Below, piece by piece: positions 6,339 to 15,786 of a DNA stretch of 64,000 bases; position 1 is the stretch's first letter; each line of letters starts with the position of its first letter. The notes beneath the pieces were generated by a model. That model saw only the letters and a list, made by a program, of their open reading frames with translations, was not told the DNA's origin and made no database searches. Origin of the DNA: JAGQPD01 sp020426865. GTDB taxonomy: Bacteria > Planctomycetota > Planctomycetia > Pirellulales > Pirellulaceae. The translations under genes and the position numbers were made by a program. The DNA is taken from NCBI GenBank assembly GCA_041399065.1, contig JAWKTN010000004.1, positions 1-64,000 on the forward strand. The letters are read 5' to 3'.

Positions 6339-7517
6339 TTACCGGCGCGATGCGGTGCGGGTCTGTGTTAGCGATCGTTTGGGGACTTGCACGATCTCGG
6401 GTTGGAGGTCAAACGGTATCCCTCCAAATGCCTTCGGTGACAGGCCGACGCCCTGCATCGTTTCGTTCTGCAGGCCCTTGATCTGCCGTGGGCCGTAAAT
6501 GTCCATCACGCGTTTGATCGTCGGGTTGATTTCAATCTGACCATTTGGCAATTCCGATCCGTACGAATCGAAACTTCCGACGGTAACCACACTTTCATAT
6601 CGATCGTGGAACTCGTACGCCTCGACATTCTGCTTTCGCAGTGCCACTGTCAGTTTATGCGCCTTTTCCGCCGCTTCTGCCAACTGGCTTTCCATCTCGC
6701 CTGTCCGCTCGACACGCTGCACCTCCGCCTGGTCAATGATCACATTGCCCGCAAACGTGGCGACGCGTACCGTATACTTGCCCGGACAATCAAGCAGGCT
6801 ATACTCCACGCTGTCGTTCATTTGCAACACGAGCTTATCAAGCCCTTGCTGCTGGAAGTACTCCTGAGGGATCATCGGATTGCGGGTCGTAAACGCCTGT
6901 CCTAACGGTCCTTTCTTCTGTTTGTTTTCGTTGCCGTTGAGACGTTTGTGCAAGGCACGCAAGCCGGCGAATCGCAACGTCGATTGCGAATTCCTATTGA
7001 GGTTCAGGCAATTCGGGTGGCAGTATTTCAACATCTGCAGGTGATTCTGCAAGTTCTTGTCGTCGACCGATGGATAGTCTCCCACGAGCACGGCAATCTC
7101 ATCGTACGCCCCGTCCGACTCGTATCGCATCAACTTTCGCTCTCCGGTTGGCGTGAACCCCTTACCTTCGACATTCTGAGTGTAATCGTAGTGCTGCTTG
7201 TGCATGTAAGCCGCCAAGCGAAATCGCTTGCGCAATTCAAGTACCAGTTCCGCAGCCTCGCGCTCGGAACCCGGTCCCGCAAACGATGCCGCAAAGATCA
7301 TCCACGGTCCCTGGTTTTCCGTTAACCAATAGGCCTTGTTGCTTTCCGCCTCGACTCGACGAAAGGAAACAACATTGGAAAGTGGTGTCGCGGCCAACAC
7401 TACGCTGGCCAAGTGGATGCTGATCCACATCGCCACCAGATTGGCGACCAGCGCCAGTGCGTGAGCGTTGCATGGGTGTCGGAAAATCGATGAAAGTACC
7501 GCGGCGCGTTTGGTCAT
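6339..7517 (-). CDS. Conserved exported protein with SPOR-like C-terminal part
   Basis: This 392-aa protein has a long N-region and a hydrophobic segment at about residues 20-43 (ALALVANLVAMWISIHLASV), acting as signal peptide or anchor. The exported part opens with a strand-helix unit (WMIFAASFAG..SEREAAELVLELRK) resembling a SPOR fold. A second similar unit appears near residues 295-340 (AHKLTVALRKQNVEAYEFHD, then VTVGSFDSYG), including the typical GSF. SPOR domains bind denuded peptidoglycan, so an envelope role is plausible. The similarity is by eye only and no function is established. Confidence 0.7.
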   Translation of the reverse strand: MTKRAAVLSSIFRHPCNAHALALVANLVAMWISIHLASVVLAATPLSNVVSFRRVEAESNKAYWLTENQGPWMIFAASFAGPGSEREAAELVLELRKRFRLAAYMHKQHYDYTQNVEGKGFTPTGERKLMRYESDGAYDEIAVLVGDYPSVDDKNLQNHLQMLKYCHPNCLNLNRNSQSTLRFAGLRALHKRLNGNENKQKKGPLGQAFTTRNPMIPQEYFQQQGLDKLVLQMNDSVEYSLLDCPGKYTVRVATFAGNVIIDQAEVQRVERTGEMESQLAEAAEKAHKLTVALRKQNVEAYEFHDRYESVVTVGSFDSYGSELPNGQIEINPTIKRVMDIYGPRQIKGLQNETMQGVGLSPKAFGGIPFDLQPEIVQVPKRSLTQTRTASRR

Positions 7518-7640
7518 CGGCTGTTCCTTGCGTCGAGCGTCGAATTCACGAATCGGATGAGCTGCTAGTGACGAGTGTGCGGCACTGGCCTTTCACGTGC
7601 CGCAACATCCAGACGCGGACTCTAGCAAAGTCGTCTAATA

Positions 7641-7662
7641 AAAACCATACCGAAATGGTTTT
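7641..7662. terminator. Bidirectional rho-independent terminator
   Basis: AAAACCAT (7641-7648) pairs with ATGGTTTT (7655-7662) around a six-base loop, with T-runs on both strands. It lies between two minus-strand genes and probably ends transcription of the one at 7739-8188. Confidence 0.65.
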
Positions 7663-7738
7663 TTCTTTGATGACTTTGATGACCGAGTCGCTGCCGAATG
7701 GCAGCTACGGAATGGTACGTGAATCGCGACGCTGTGAG

Positions 7739-8188
7739 CTATCGTGCCACCATCAGTTGGAAGGCGATGATCAGGATGATCACGCCAATGCCCCAGAACA
7801 ATACCGATCGGAACCAGCTTTGGTGGCGGTGTTGGGGTTGGTGGCGGCGGGCGAATTCTTTGGCGATCGAGGTGGCTTGGGGAGGGGAGGGGGGGGCGTC
7901 GGCGACCCGGTGCGAAATCGACGGTGGGACCGGCAGGGGTGCATCGGCATTGCGGCTTGTCAACTCAGCGGAATCAACGTCCACCCTGGGGGGAAGATCG
8001 TCTCGTTCGGTTATTGTTTGGCGCGACGACACGATTGGGGGGACCGGGATGGGGCGTTGGAGCGTGGGGCGTTGGAGCGTGGGGCGTTGGAGCGCATGAC
8101 CGCACGCCGGGCAGCGGACGATTGTCTGCGCATGACCGTTGGACAAGGAAAATGGCTGTTGGCAATGGGGACAGGCAACTTGCGGCAT
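7739..8188 (-). CDS. Zinc-ribbon protein with C-terminal membrane anchor
   Basis: This 149-aa protein opens with a zinc ribbon (CPHCQQPFSLSNGHAQTIVR then CPAC; Cys at 6, 9, 26, 29). A Pro-rich linker follows, including three copies of LQRPT/I, and a single C-terminal helix (about residues 127-146, SVLFWGIGVIILIIAFQLMV). Tail-anchored ribbon proteins of this form are common in planctomycetes (compare 29318-29902). The zinc ribbon would lie in the cytoplasm. The task is unknown. Confidence 0.75.
   Translation of the reverse strand: MPQVACPHCQQPFSLSNGHAQTIVRCPACGHALQRPTLQRPTLQRPIPVPPIVSSRQTITERDDLPPRVDVDSAELTSRNADAPLPVPPSISHRVADAPPSPPQATSIAKEFARRHQPQHRHQSWFRSVLFWGIGVIILIIAFQLMVAR
8051..8095. 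repeat. Three tandem copies of a 15-bp unit inside the zinc-ribbon gene
   Basis: GGGGCGTTGGAGCGT is repeated three times without interruption, and the last base of the third copy differs. On the minus strand it encodes LQRPT three times in the linker. The unit is a whole number of codons, so copy-number change would leave the frame intact. Confidence 0.9.
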
Positions 8189-8233
8189 GATACTATCATA
8201 ACGCCGGGCACCCAGTGCGGCAAAGCAGACTTG

Positions 8234-9883
8234 TTATCTTGAGACTCCGAGGAAGAAGGTAAACAGTTGCGTACGATCGTCGTCGGCGCGTGCGACGGGG
8301 ACGGCGAAATCGAAGGCCATGGGTGCTGGACCGAAGGCTGGGATTGCGACGCGTAGTCCCGCGCCCAGGGAGACGCGGAAGTTGTCGCCGTTGATCTCGA
8401 TGTTTCGTTCGACGGTTCCATAGTCGCAGAACAAGACCCCTTTCAGCATATCGTCGGCGGTGATGGGGAAGTAGTACTCCGCGGATCCCAGCAATTGGAA
8501 TCGACCGCCGACGGTGACACCGCCCGATTGGGGCGACGCACCGCGAAATTCGAAACCGCGAAGGGTCGAGTAGCCGCCGGCGAAATAGTTTTCGAACATC
8601 GGCGTGTCGGATCCGGAGAATCCGAGTCGGTGGGAAAGGCCGAAGACGTGCCGTCCTGAGAAGTCCGGTCGTTGGGTCAACAGAAAGTAGCGACGGATAT
8701 CCAATTCGACGCGTCCGTAATCATAGTCGCCAAAGATCTGTTCATATTTTGCCTCGAACAGATAACCCTGAGTCGGTGAGAAGGGAATGTCGCGGGTATC
8801 AGCCAAGAGACTGACACTACCGCCGTAGAGGCCGCTGCTTCCCAATACATCATCGAGTTCCGGAACGCCGGGCACACGAGGGTTGCTAATCGTGACTTCT
8901 TCTGCGCGAGCGGTGAGGTTGAGTGACACGTCGGGCGAGACGCGGTAGCCCAAGCCGAGGCGACCGCCGAGTCGCTGTTCGTTCCAATCGAAGTACCGGC
9001 GGTCGAAGAGAAACGCGCTGAAGTTGCTGCTAAAGCGTGTGCCTCCTAAATAGGGTTGTCCAAATTGAAACATGTAACGTTGGACCTGGCTGCCGGGAAC
9101 CGCTTCAATCCGCAAGGTTTGTGCACCACCGCGGAAGGCATATCCATTGACGACATCGTCCCAGCTGCGAGGGAAGGCTCGCCAATCGAAGTTCTTTTCA
9201 TCGAGCGTAATCTGGCCGACGACACCGGCATCGGAGTTGACAGCGGCACCTACCATCAGGCGACCGGTTTGTGTCTCTGGCACGATCACGTCGATATCGG
9301 TCATCCGGTCGGGTGGGACGATGACCGATTCTGGCGGCGCGGGTCCGATATAAGCGGGGCCGAGTGAGTTGCCGTAACCTTGCGGCATGCCCATTGGCGG
9401 AGCCGCTGGGAGATCCTGCAAGGGGGACGAACCATAGTTTGGATTGGGATAGCCATTGGGAGCACCGTAGTTACTTGATGGTGGCGCCCAGACTGGAGCA
9501 TTGGTGGGAACGGAAGGTTGAGGCGCTGGCAAAGGTGCGGTTGATGGGTTTTGCCATAGCGCCGCACCGCTGTTGTCGTACGGACCGGCAAACTGCGTCT
9601 GTTGGACCGGATAGCGATTCGGTATGCTACCCGGAGTGCGGGTTGCGGTAGATTGGTTCTGGGAAGCGTTCGATGCACTCGTTGCGTCAACGACGTTCAT
9701 GGGGCCGCGATAGAGATCGTCCTGGCCGGGCGATTCCTCTTGGAGTTCGTAGCCGTAACCGTATGGCGACTGGCCGCGCACGGTCAACGGTGTCGACTCG
9801 GGCGTTCCCAACTGCGCACATCCGGCCAGTAACAGGACGCCCCCAAGAGGAACCCATGAAGCTGGCCGATAAATATTGTTCAT
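8234..9883 (-). CDS. BamA/Omp85-type outer-membrane β-barrel protein, lipoprotein-like N-terminus
   Basis: From ATG 9883 the product has a signal sequence with a lipobox (LLLAGC, residues ~18-23) and a Pro/Asn/Gln-rich linker to about residue 180. A ~350-residue β-barrel follows with Omp85 features: alternating strands, GGYSTLRGFEFRG (the conserved loop-6 [VI]RG[FY] type motif), and a last strand ending in FFLGVSR. There are no POTRA domains; they are encoded by the adjacent upstream gene. The start overlaps the stop of that gene (ATGA), so the two halves are made together. Insertion of outer-membrane proteins is the family role. Confidence 0.85.
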   Translation of the reverse strand: MNNIYRPASWVPLGGVLLLAGCAQLGTPESTPLTVRGQSPYGYGYELQEESPGQDDLYRGPMNVVDATSASNASQNQSTATRTPGSIPNRYPVQQTQFAGPYDNSGAALWQNPSTAPLPAPQPSVPTNAPVWAPPSSNYGAPNGYPNPNYGSSPLQDLPAAPPMGMPQGYGNSLGPAYIGPAPPESVIVPPDRMTDIDVIVPETQTGRLMVGAAVNSDAGVVGQITLDEKNFDWRAFPRSWDDVVNGYAFRGGAQTLRIEAVPGSQVQRYMFQFGQPYLGGTRFSSNFSAFLFDRRYFDWNEQRLGGRLGLGYRVSPDVSLNLTARAEEVTISNPRVPGVPELDDVLGSSGLYGGSVSLLADTRDIPFSPTQGYLFEAKYEQIFGDYDYGRVELDIRRYFLLTQRPDFSGRHVFGLSHRLGFSGSDTPMFENYFAGGYSTLRGFEFRGASPQSGGVTVGGRFQLLGSAEYYFPITADDMLKGVLFCDYGTVERNIEINGDNFRVSLGAGLRVAIPAFGPAPMAFDFAVPVARADDDRTQLFTFFLGVSR

Positions 9884-11544
9884 CACGGTTGGGCCTCGTT
9901 CGCGGGAGTTTGCCACGGAACCGATACCGTGGTGGCAGTCGGCATTTTATCTTGAGTACGTTTGGTGGAATCGATCACGTCGTGTTGTTGTGGCTGGCTG
10001 CTGTCGGCGCTGGTAATCTTGGTGTCGTTCGTGTTGGCGTCGATTGTCACGTTCAGGTCGACGTATCGCAGATGCGGCCCGCGAAAGTGGCTGGTCTGTC
10101 GTGGTTCATCGGGAGATTGACCGCGGTAGGTCGTCTGGTCGGCACTCTTGCGCGCCATTTCGGTGTCGTTTTGCTCGGGGGGCTTGACGACGATCCGCGG
10201 CTCAATGCCTTGCGCCGGATTGACGGCGAAAATCTGTGACGATTTCAACCGTCGCTCACTCGCCCTGATCTCGCGGATATCAATCACGTCGCCAGGGCGC
10301 AACGAGATGCGATTGAGCACGGCACTTCGCCGCGTGTGTGGGTTCTCACCCTCGACGATCACATTGATGCGACCGACACGCCACTGGTCACCCTCGTCGA
10401 CCTTATAGACCAAATCCATCACACCTGGCTGCTCGGCGAACACTGGCTCACTTTCGATATTGGCAAAGATGTGTCCTTCGCTCCCATACAAATCCTTAAG
10501 CGATGTGAGATCCTGTTGGAGATAGGCCAGCGAGAAATAGTCGCCGGTCTTGAGCTTCATCATGTCATCGAGCGATTTCGTATCGTACTTCTCGACGCCT
10601 TCGTAGCGGATCGAGCGGATCCGGTATCGTGGTCCTTCGTCAATGACAAATCGAATGGTCAACCATTCGAAATCATCGTCGTATTCAAGCTGCCGGCTCA
10701 CCCGCGAACGGAAGAATCCCAACGCGCGGTAGTAGGCCTTGATCCGGTCGACGTCATCGTCGATGGCTTCCTCGTTGACTTTGTTCGTCCAGAACAAGAA
10801 GCGAGGTCGCTTGGATTCGATCTGCGTTTTCAAACGTCCGTCCGTCGCGATCGACGGCGAATTCCCCTCAAAGTAGACCGCCTTGATCCGCTGTTTCGGC
10901 CCTTCGTGGATTTGAAAGGCCACTCCCTGATCGTGAGGATTCAACCCTTCCACCACGGTCACGACCGCTTTCCCATAGCCCTTGCCCAAATAGTATTGCT
11001 CAATCGCCCGGCGACTCTCGTCCACTCGGTAGCGATTCAGTGGATCCCCCACCTTGATCCGAGATTCTTTGAGTAACGTCTTTTCCTTGATCTTGTCATT
11101 GCCCAAGAATCGCACGTGTCCCACCGTGGGACGCTCAATCACCTGAAACGTGACTTGCATCCCCCCGGGGACCTCTTGCCAGTAATGACGTACGTCTTCG
11201 AACATCCCCGATCCAATCAACGTTCGTACGTCTTGCTGCACCAGCTCCGGATCATACGTCCGGCCCTTGCGAGTCTGCAGCATCGACTGGATGCGCGCCT
11301 CGGGAAGCAATTGGTTGCCAACAATCCGCAGTTCCGTGACCGGTACGCTCGACGCCGGTCCGTAGTACGGAACTCGGGATCTCGGAGCGTCATCGGCGGC
11401 CGGCGGTTTGGGACCCTGCCCGGGACCCGGTCCAGAAAACCCCCCACCGGGTACCCCCTGTGCAAAAGCCAGGCCCAGCGGTAGCCAGCACAGAAGAACC
11501 GTGACCAACCACCTGCCCAATAGACGCCACCACAATCGCGACAT
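9883..11544 (-). CDS. POTRA-domain protein, periplasmic half of a split BamA-like machine
   Basis: A cleavable signal peptide (MSRLWWRLLGRW, hydrophobic core, AFAQ) precedes several POTRA repeats of ~75-90 aa. These are marked by VTELRIVGNQLLPEARI, VGHVRFLGNDKIKEKTL, IKAVYFEGNSPSI, IRSIRYEGVEKY and a fifth, weaker one near VGRINVIVEGENPH. After these come a Gln/Pro-rich tail and no barrel. POTRA arrays bind nascent outer-membrane proteins and Bam partners. The longer start at 11598 is possible, but the one chosen gives a textbook signal peptide. The stop overlaps the barrel gene by one base of ATGA, so the pair should reconstitute one BamA-like complex. Confidence 0.85.
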   Translation of the reverse strand: MSRLWWRLLGRWLVTVLLCWLPLGLAFAQGVPGGGFSGPGPGQGPKPPAADDAPRSRVPYYGPASSVPVTELRIVGNQLLPEARIQSMLQTRKGRTYDPELVQQDVRTLIGSGMFEDVRHYWQEVPGGMQVTFQVIERPTVGHVRFLGNDKIKEKTLLKESRIKVGDPLNRYRVDESRRAIEQYYLGKGYGKAVVTVVEGLNPHDQGVAFQIHEGPKQRIKAVYFEGNSPSIATDGRLKTQIESKRPRFLFWTNKVNEEAIDDDVDRIKAYYRALGFFRSRVSRQLEYDDDFEWLTIRFVIDEGPRYRIRSIRYEGVEKYDTKSLDDMMKLKTGDYFSLAYLQQDLTSLKDLYGSEGHIFANIESEPVFAEQPGVMDLVYKVDEGDQWRVGRINVIVEGENPHTRRSAVLNRISLRPGDVIDIREIRASERRLKSSQIFAVNPAQGIEPRIVVKPPEQNDTEMARKSADQTTYRGQSPDEPRQTSHFRGPHLRYVDLNVTIDANTNDTKITSADSSQPQQHDVIDSTKRTQDKMPTATTVSVPWQTPANEAQP

Positions 11545-11869
11545 CCTGCTGTTGATCGTCGACACCGATTTTACCGTGAGTTCTTGTTCGGTCGGCATCA
11601 GCAAATATCATCCAGTCGTTTGATGAGTACGAAAACGTCACGCGCACGACAGAGGACTGCCGCGAGCGGTCGGTAGAGATACCGAAATGGCCGGATAGCG
11701 ACAAGGTGAATTCCCGGATTTCTACTTAAAAATCAAAATCGCATCCCTGTTGCCATGGTAGGTTCGAGGAGATGGGTAGACTGGGGCGGTGTGGATGGCG
11801 TTCTCATCCTTGCGACCAGCAGGTGGGCATTCGCCACGGAACCGGGCGATTGGCCAGGAGCGGGAGGGA
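11545..11869. other. Gap between POTRA gene and ATPase gene
   Basis: Apart from the possible longer N-terminus of the POTRA protein (to 11604), no gene is seen. It likely contains the promoter of the minus-strand POTRA/barrel operon, but no clear -35/-10 pair was found. Confidence 0.35.
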
Positions 11870-14800
11870 TTACGAGCCAGCACCAACCTCATCGTCGAGG
11901 GAAGCGAAGGTATGTTCGATGGCGGACCGAATCTCGGCATCGTCACCGAAGTCTGGCAGATGAAAAGCGCGGTGGAGGGAGGAGCGTGCCAGGAGGCTCC
12001 GCAGCCGTTCGGCGAGGTATACTCGCAAGCGGTGATAGTTTTTAATCGACCAACGGGGCTTGCTTTGTTGGTAGACGTCACGGAGTTCAGCCAACGGTCC
12101 AACGTCGGCCATTCGTTTGAGGACGGATCCGCCGATACGATTTACCTGCAGTTGTGATTGAGCGATTGGTCCTGTGAGTGACTGAATGACCCAGGCGGCC
12201 CGTTGTGGATTTGGGCTACCTTTTACAATCCCGAGCGACCAGTCACCGCAAATCGATACCGTTGGCAAGGTAGCAAGATCTGGATGATCCAATTCCAGAA
12301 TGGGATGGGCAATGGGGCGCAAGTCGCCACCGGCGTCTTCGACCCTTGCTTGAGCTTGCCAATAGGTGACCAGCCAGTGACGTTGGAATACACCTTGATC
12401 GCAACGCGATTCGTAGGTTTTCTTGGCGCCTTCAGGGGTTGATTTCGTGTGGTATCCGGCATCGATGGGGAGCGCGCGCATTTGTCTTAGATGCACGAAC
12501 AACTTGGTTGTCGCATTGATGACGAGATCGGTGCAAAAGCGAGCTTCCCGACCGGACTTGACGTTGGGCGGATGGGCATGGTCCGGGTTTTCCGATGCAA
12601 GAAAAAGCAACGTCCAAACGACTTCGAGAAAAAAGCAGATGAGGGATTCATCGCCGCCGTGCGAAGAGAGAGTGAAGCCGGGAGCATTTTCGGTTTGAAC
12701 AGGGCATTTGGTAGCGATCATCTGCAACTGGGACCAGGTGGGACGGATCTGGGGGTTATTCAGCAGCGACATCCAAGCCTGTTTACGATGTTGGATTTCG
12801 TGGTCATCGTCGGTTGGTTGTGGTTCGATCTGCGGCAGTTGATCGAGGCTTTCTGGTGGCAACAATGCCTTGGCAATGAGATCCAGTCGAGCGGTATAGA
12901 CGCCGAAGTTGACGTGGTGGGGGATAAGAAACTCGCGATTGGTTTTGCTGAGGGCGGTTTCGTCGATTTGAGAGCGAAGATTTGCGAGGGTTCCTTCGCC
13001 CAGAGATTCGAAGACGTCATCGAGTCGTTCCAATTTTGAGGTAAGGGCTTCGGACCAGTAGGAATCACAATTCACAACTTGCGTGGATTCCAAGTGTGGG
13101 TCGGCGGGCAGTTTTAGAATCCCTTCAAACAGCGATTCTGCCTGATCTCGCGTAAAAAATGCAATATGCGGGTCGTAGTCCGAGAAAAAGGCCTCACCGT
13201 CGAGGATTCCGAATTCCGCTGTTGCCTGTTCCGACCAGAAACGTTTGGCGCACTCATCGGGCGAGTACAAAGCGATCTTGATTGGGAAATAGCTTAGGCA
13301 ATTGTCCGAACTCAGCCGGAGATCGGCAAAGCTCTCTTGCGAGAGCTTAAATCGTGCGAAGGTGTTGTCGGCCGGAACGGTGCTGAGTTGCCAATAGTCG
13401 CTGGAAGTGGGCGATGATCCGCGGAGCTTACGGATCTGGTAGCCAATCGCCTGTTGGTACTGTCCTGGAAGAGTCAGACGAGCCGACTGCACGACATTGT
13501 CGAAGTATTCGCGAAATTCGTCCGTCTGTTGATCACGCATGGTATAGACGAAGATCGAGGAAATATTGTTTCGTGAGAAGAACTCCCGTAGCAACTGTGC
13601 AACCTTCTCAGGCGCTGGCATGTAGGCCAGATCGCATACGAGAGCTCTTTGAACGGGCCGCCCTCTTCGACGGCATTCATCGACTACGTCGCTAACCCGA
13701 CGGAAGAACTCATTGATTGTCTCGTGGAGTCGCTGTGACTCCACGGCAATGATCGCAGGAAACACTTCCGTTTCTGGTCTAGCCATCGCGACGTCGCAGA
13801 CGTTGAGATTGTCACCACCTGAATACATGCGTACAACGTCATGGGCTTTCCGTGGTGACGTACCGCCGAAGACGTAAATGGCGGTTCCCGCTACGGTGTT
13901 GTCTGCCATGGAATCGTCGAGGAGTTTATTGTTGGGGTTTGCCGAGAGTTGCTCGCTATTTGCCGGCTGAGGGGGACACAATCTCGAGATAAACGAAACT
14001 CCGGTAACATTCTTTTTTGTTTGATCCTGACCGATGACCAAGGTCGCAGAACCTTGGCGGACTCCTCGGAAAAAGTCGTTGAAACCCTCGTACTTGCCGC
14101 CTGGGGCAGAGTCGCAAGGGTGACACCACAACACTGCCTCATTTCGATCGGCTTCACCAGGGCGCCGTGGTGGCATGCCGGTTGCATCGTCGCCGAAATC
14201 ACAGGATATCCCCGATCGAAACCGCATCAATTCGCCCGGCGATGGATAGACAACGACCCCTGCCCCAGAGCTAATGCGGATCACATGGCTGCCAGGCAGT
14301 ATCGGTTGACAGCGGGCCTTGCGGACCTGCACACGACGCAGCGGAATTAGTTCGTCGGCTTGTGGCGGCGAAAGTTGGATGACCACGTCCGACACGTATT
14401 CGTACCACTCCATCGCTGGACCGTCCTCGGCCAACATGACCGGCAATATGCCGTGACTGCGAAAAAGATCGCCCAAGGCGGCGATCAAAGCACGTTGGAC
14501 CTTCTGAGGCTGCAGTTTGGGTCCACCGTCAACCGTCGAAATGAAACCGTCAACGATGGCAATCTTAATCCGTCCCTGCGCTTTGCCACTGGCATCTTCC
14601 TCTGCCAAGTGGTTGGTAAGGGCCGTAATCCGAGTACGAACGTGTTCATAGAATTTGTTGAAGAAATCGGGGCGATAGATACTCGAGATGAGTTTTCGCA
14701 ACCCTGCACGCTGAAGTTGTTGAGCTTCGAGGCGATACAGCGGAAAATCGCTGATCAATAGAAAGGAAGATCGCGCCGGCCACTGCTGTGTCGCGGGGCG

Positions 14801-15127
14801 CATCAGCCAACGATCGTCGATTACCGTTCGGACGGTACTCAATTGCTGAAAGCTGCGAATGTGATGAGCGATCTTGATGGGGACTTGATCCAGCGTAAAG
14901 ACCATCGCGACATGCTGATCGACACACTGTCGAACTGCCAAGTGCATTGCCAGACTGGTCTTGCCGCTACCGGCCGGACCCCGTACCAAAACCAAAGGAG
15001 GCTCAGGTCGATTCTCGACCGATGGAGAATAGAAGAAGCCACCGCAAAGCACATCATCGAGTCCCTTGATTCCCGTGGTGATGGGCGTGTGGGAATCGTA
15101 AAAACGGCTTTCCGGATGCGCTCGCAT
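11870..15127 (-). CDS. KaiC/RAD55-like RecA-fold ATPase fused to a solute-binding-protein-like region
   Basis: This is a very long (1085 aa) soluble protein. Residues ~15-330 form a RecA/KaiC-type ATPase: ITTGIKGLDDVLCGG (the KaiC 'sGi..LD.ll.GG' opening), Walker A GPAGSGKT at 50-57 and Walker B IKIAIVDGF near 190. A second α/β region follows (from ~410, GTAIYVFGGTSPRKAHDVVR). The last ~500 residues resemble extracellular solute-binding proteins in pattern, most clearly near the end: ICGDWSLGIVKGSPNPQRA, then WVIQSLTGPIAQ and RIGGSVLKRM. No signal peptide is present, so that region would be cytoplasmic. It is the third gene of a cluster with two membrane proteins, the nearest ending 22 bp upstream. 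Function is unknown; a signalling or ligand-sensing ATPase is a guess. Confidence 0.75.
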   Translation of the reverse strand: MRAHPESRFYDSHTPITTGIKGLDDVLCGGFFYSPSVENRPEPPLVLVRGPAGSGKTSLAMHLAVRQCVDQHVAMVFTLDQVPIKIAHHIRSFQQLSTVRTVIDDRWLMRPATQQWPARSSFLLISDFPLYRLEAQQLQRAGLRKLISSIYRPDFFNKFYEHVRTRITALTNHLAEEDASGKAQGRIKIAIVDGFISTVDGGPKLQPQKVQRALIAALGDLFRSHGILPVMLAEDGPAMEWYEYVSDVVIQLSPPQADELIPLRRVQVRKARCQPILPGSHVIRISSGAGVVVYPSPGELMRFRSGISCDFGDDATGMPPRRPGEADRNEAVLWCHPCDSAPGGKYEGFNDFFRGVRQGSATLVIGQDQTKKNVTGVSFISRLCPPQPANSEQLSANPNNKLLDDSMADNTVAGTAIYVFGGTSPRKAHDVVRMYSGGDNLNVCDVAMARPETEVFPAIIAVESQRLHETINEFFRRVSDVVDECRRRGRPVQRALVCDLAYMPAPEKVAQLLREFFSRNNISSIFVYTMRDQQTDEFREYFDNVVQSARLTLPGQYQQAIGYQIRKLRGSSPTSSDYWQLSTVPADNTFARFKLSQESFADLRLSSDNCLSYFPIKIALYSPDECAKRFWSEQATAEFGILDGEAFFSDYDPHIAFFTRDQAESLFEGILKLPADPHLESTQVVNCDSYWSEALTSKLERLDDVFESLGEGTLANLRSQIDETALSKTNREFLIPHHVNFGVYTARLDLIAKALLPPESLDQLPQIEPQPTDDDHEIQHRKQAWMSLLNNPQIRPTWSQLQMIATKCPVQTENAPGFTLSSHGGDESLICFFLEVVWTLLFLASENPDHAHPPNVKSGREARFCTDLVINATTKLFVHLRQMRALPIDAGYHTKSTPEGAKKTYESRCDQGVFQRHWLVTYWQAQARVEDAGGDLRPIAHPILELDHPDLATLPTVSICGDWSLGIVKGSPNPQRAAWVIQSLTGPIAQSQLQVNRIGGSVLKRMADVGPLAELRDVYQQSKPRWSIKNYHRLRVYLAERLRSLLARSSLHRAFHLPDFGDDAEIRSAIEHTFASLDDEVGAGS

Positions 15128-15148
15128 AGGTTGTCCAGACTATCGTTA

Positions 15149-15550
15149 TCACCCCTTCGGGCCATCTGCCGTGTGCCTTCGGGCGCTCCGCTGAGCTAAT
15201 GACTCCCGTATCGGACTGTCGGTATTCAACATGCGACTTACTATGCTGGTGAACCCTGATAGAATCCAAGCCGACAGCAACAACCCCAGTGCTATCGTAA
15301 ACAGGATTAGCAAGAATGTTGGTATCGTCAACAACAACGCAACAGCCTCGATCGCGAAGCGTGCGAGGGTCGTCATCTCGTCGGTATACCAGGAACGCAG
15401 CCACGACGAAATCTTTATCTCGGTGAACAATAGTGCGCATGTTAGCAAGATCAATCCAATCAACGATCCCCACGCGTCGAACGCGTTTCGCGCATGTACG
15501 ACATTCGGTCGTGGCGCCTCAGTTGGCGTGTTGGCTTTGGTTTCTTCCAT
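15149..15550 (-). CDS. Small membrane protein, two to three helices
   Basis: The product is ~133 aa with a soluble N-terminus and strong hydrophobic segments at about residues 28-46 (WGSLIGLILLTCALLFTEI) and 65-100 (EAVALLLTIPTFLLILFTIA onward). A basic soluble tail follows. ATG 15550 is preferred over GTG 15562. It ends 22 bp before the large ATPase gene and is surely co-transcribed with it. No family recognised. It may anchor the ATPase at the membrane. Confidence 0.65.
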   Translation of the reverse strand: MEETKANTPTEAPRPNVVHARNAFDAWGSLIGLILLTCALLFTEIKISSWLRSWYTDEMTTLARFAIEAVALLLTIPTFLLILFTIALGLLLSAWILSGFTSIVSRMLNTDSPIRESLAQRSARRHTADGPKG

Positions 15551-15786
15551 GGTTCTAGCCACTCAATATTTCGGGTGATAAACACATGATTTTGGGTCAC
15601 AAACACATATTTTCAAGTGTCGTACATGCTGTACCCAACACGTCCACCTAGCGTGCCGCGTCCAATCCTCGTTGGCGGCGAATTCCATGCCACCCGGGCC
15701 GAAAATCCTCCCGACCGACGTCTACTTCGATCGTAATCCAGTTTGCGAAGACTGCAACCACTGTCGCTGGACTAAAAGTGGTAGAC

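Noticed and set aside
12040..13040. Plus-strand frames inside the 1085-aa ATPase gene
   Set aside because: They are shadows; the minus-strand frame is continuous over 3.2 kb with recognisable motifs.
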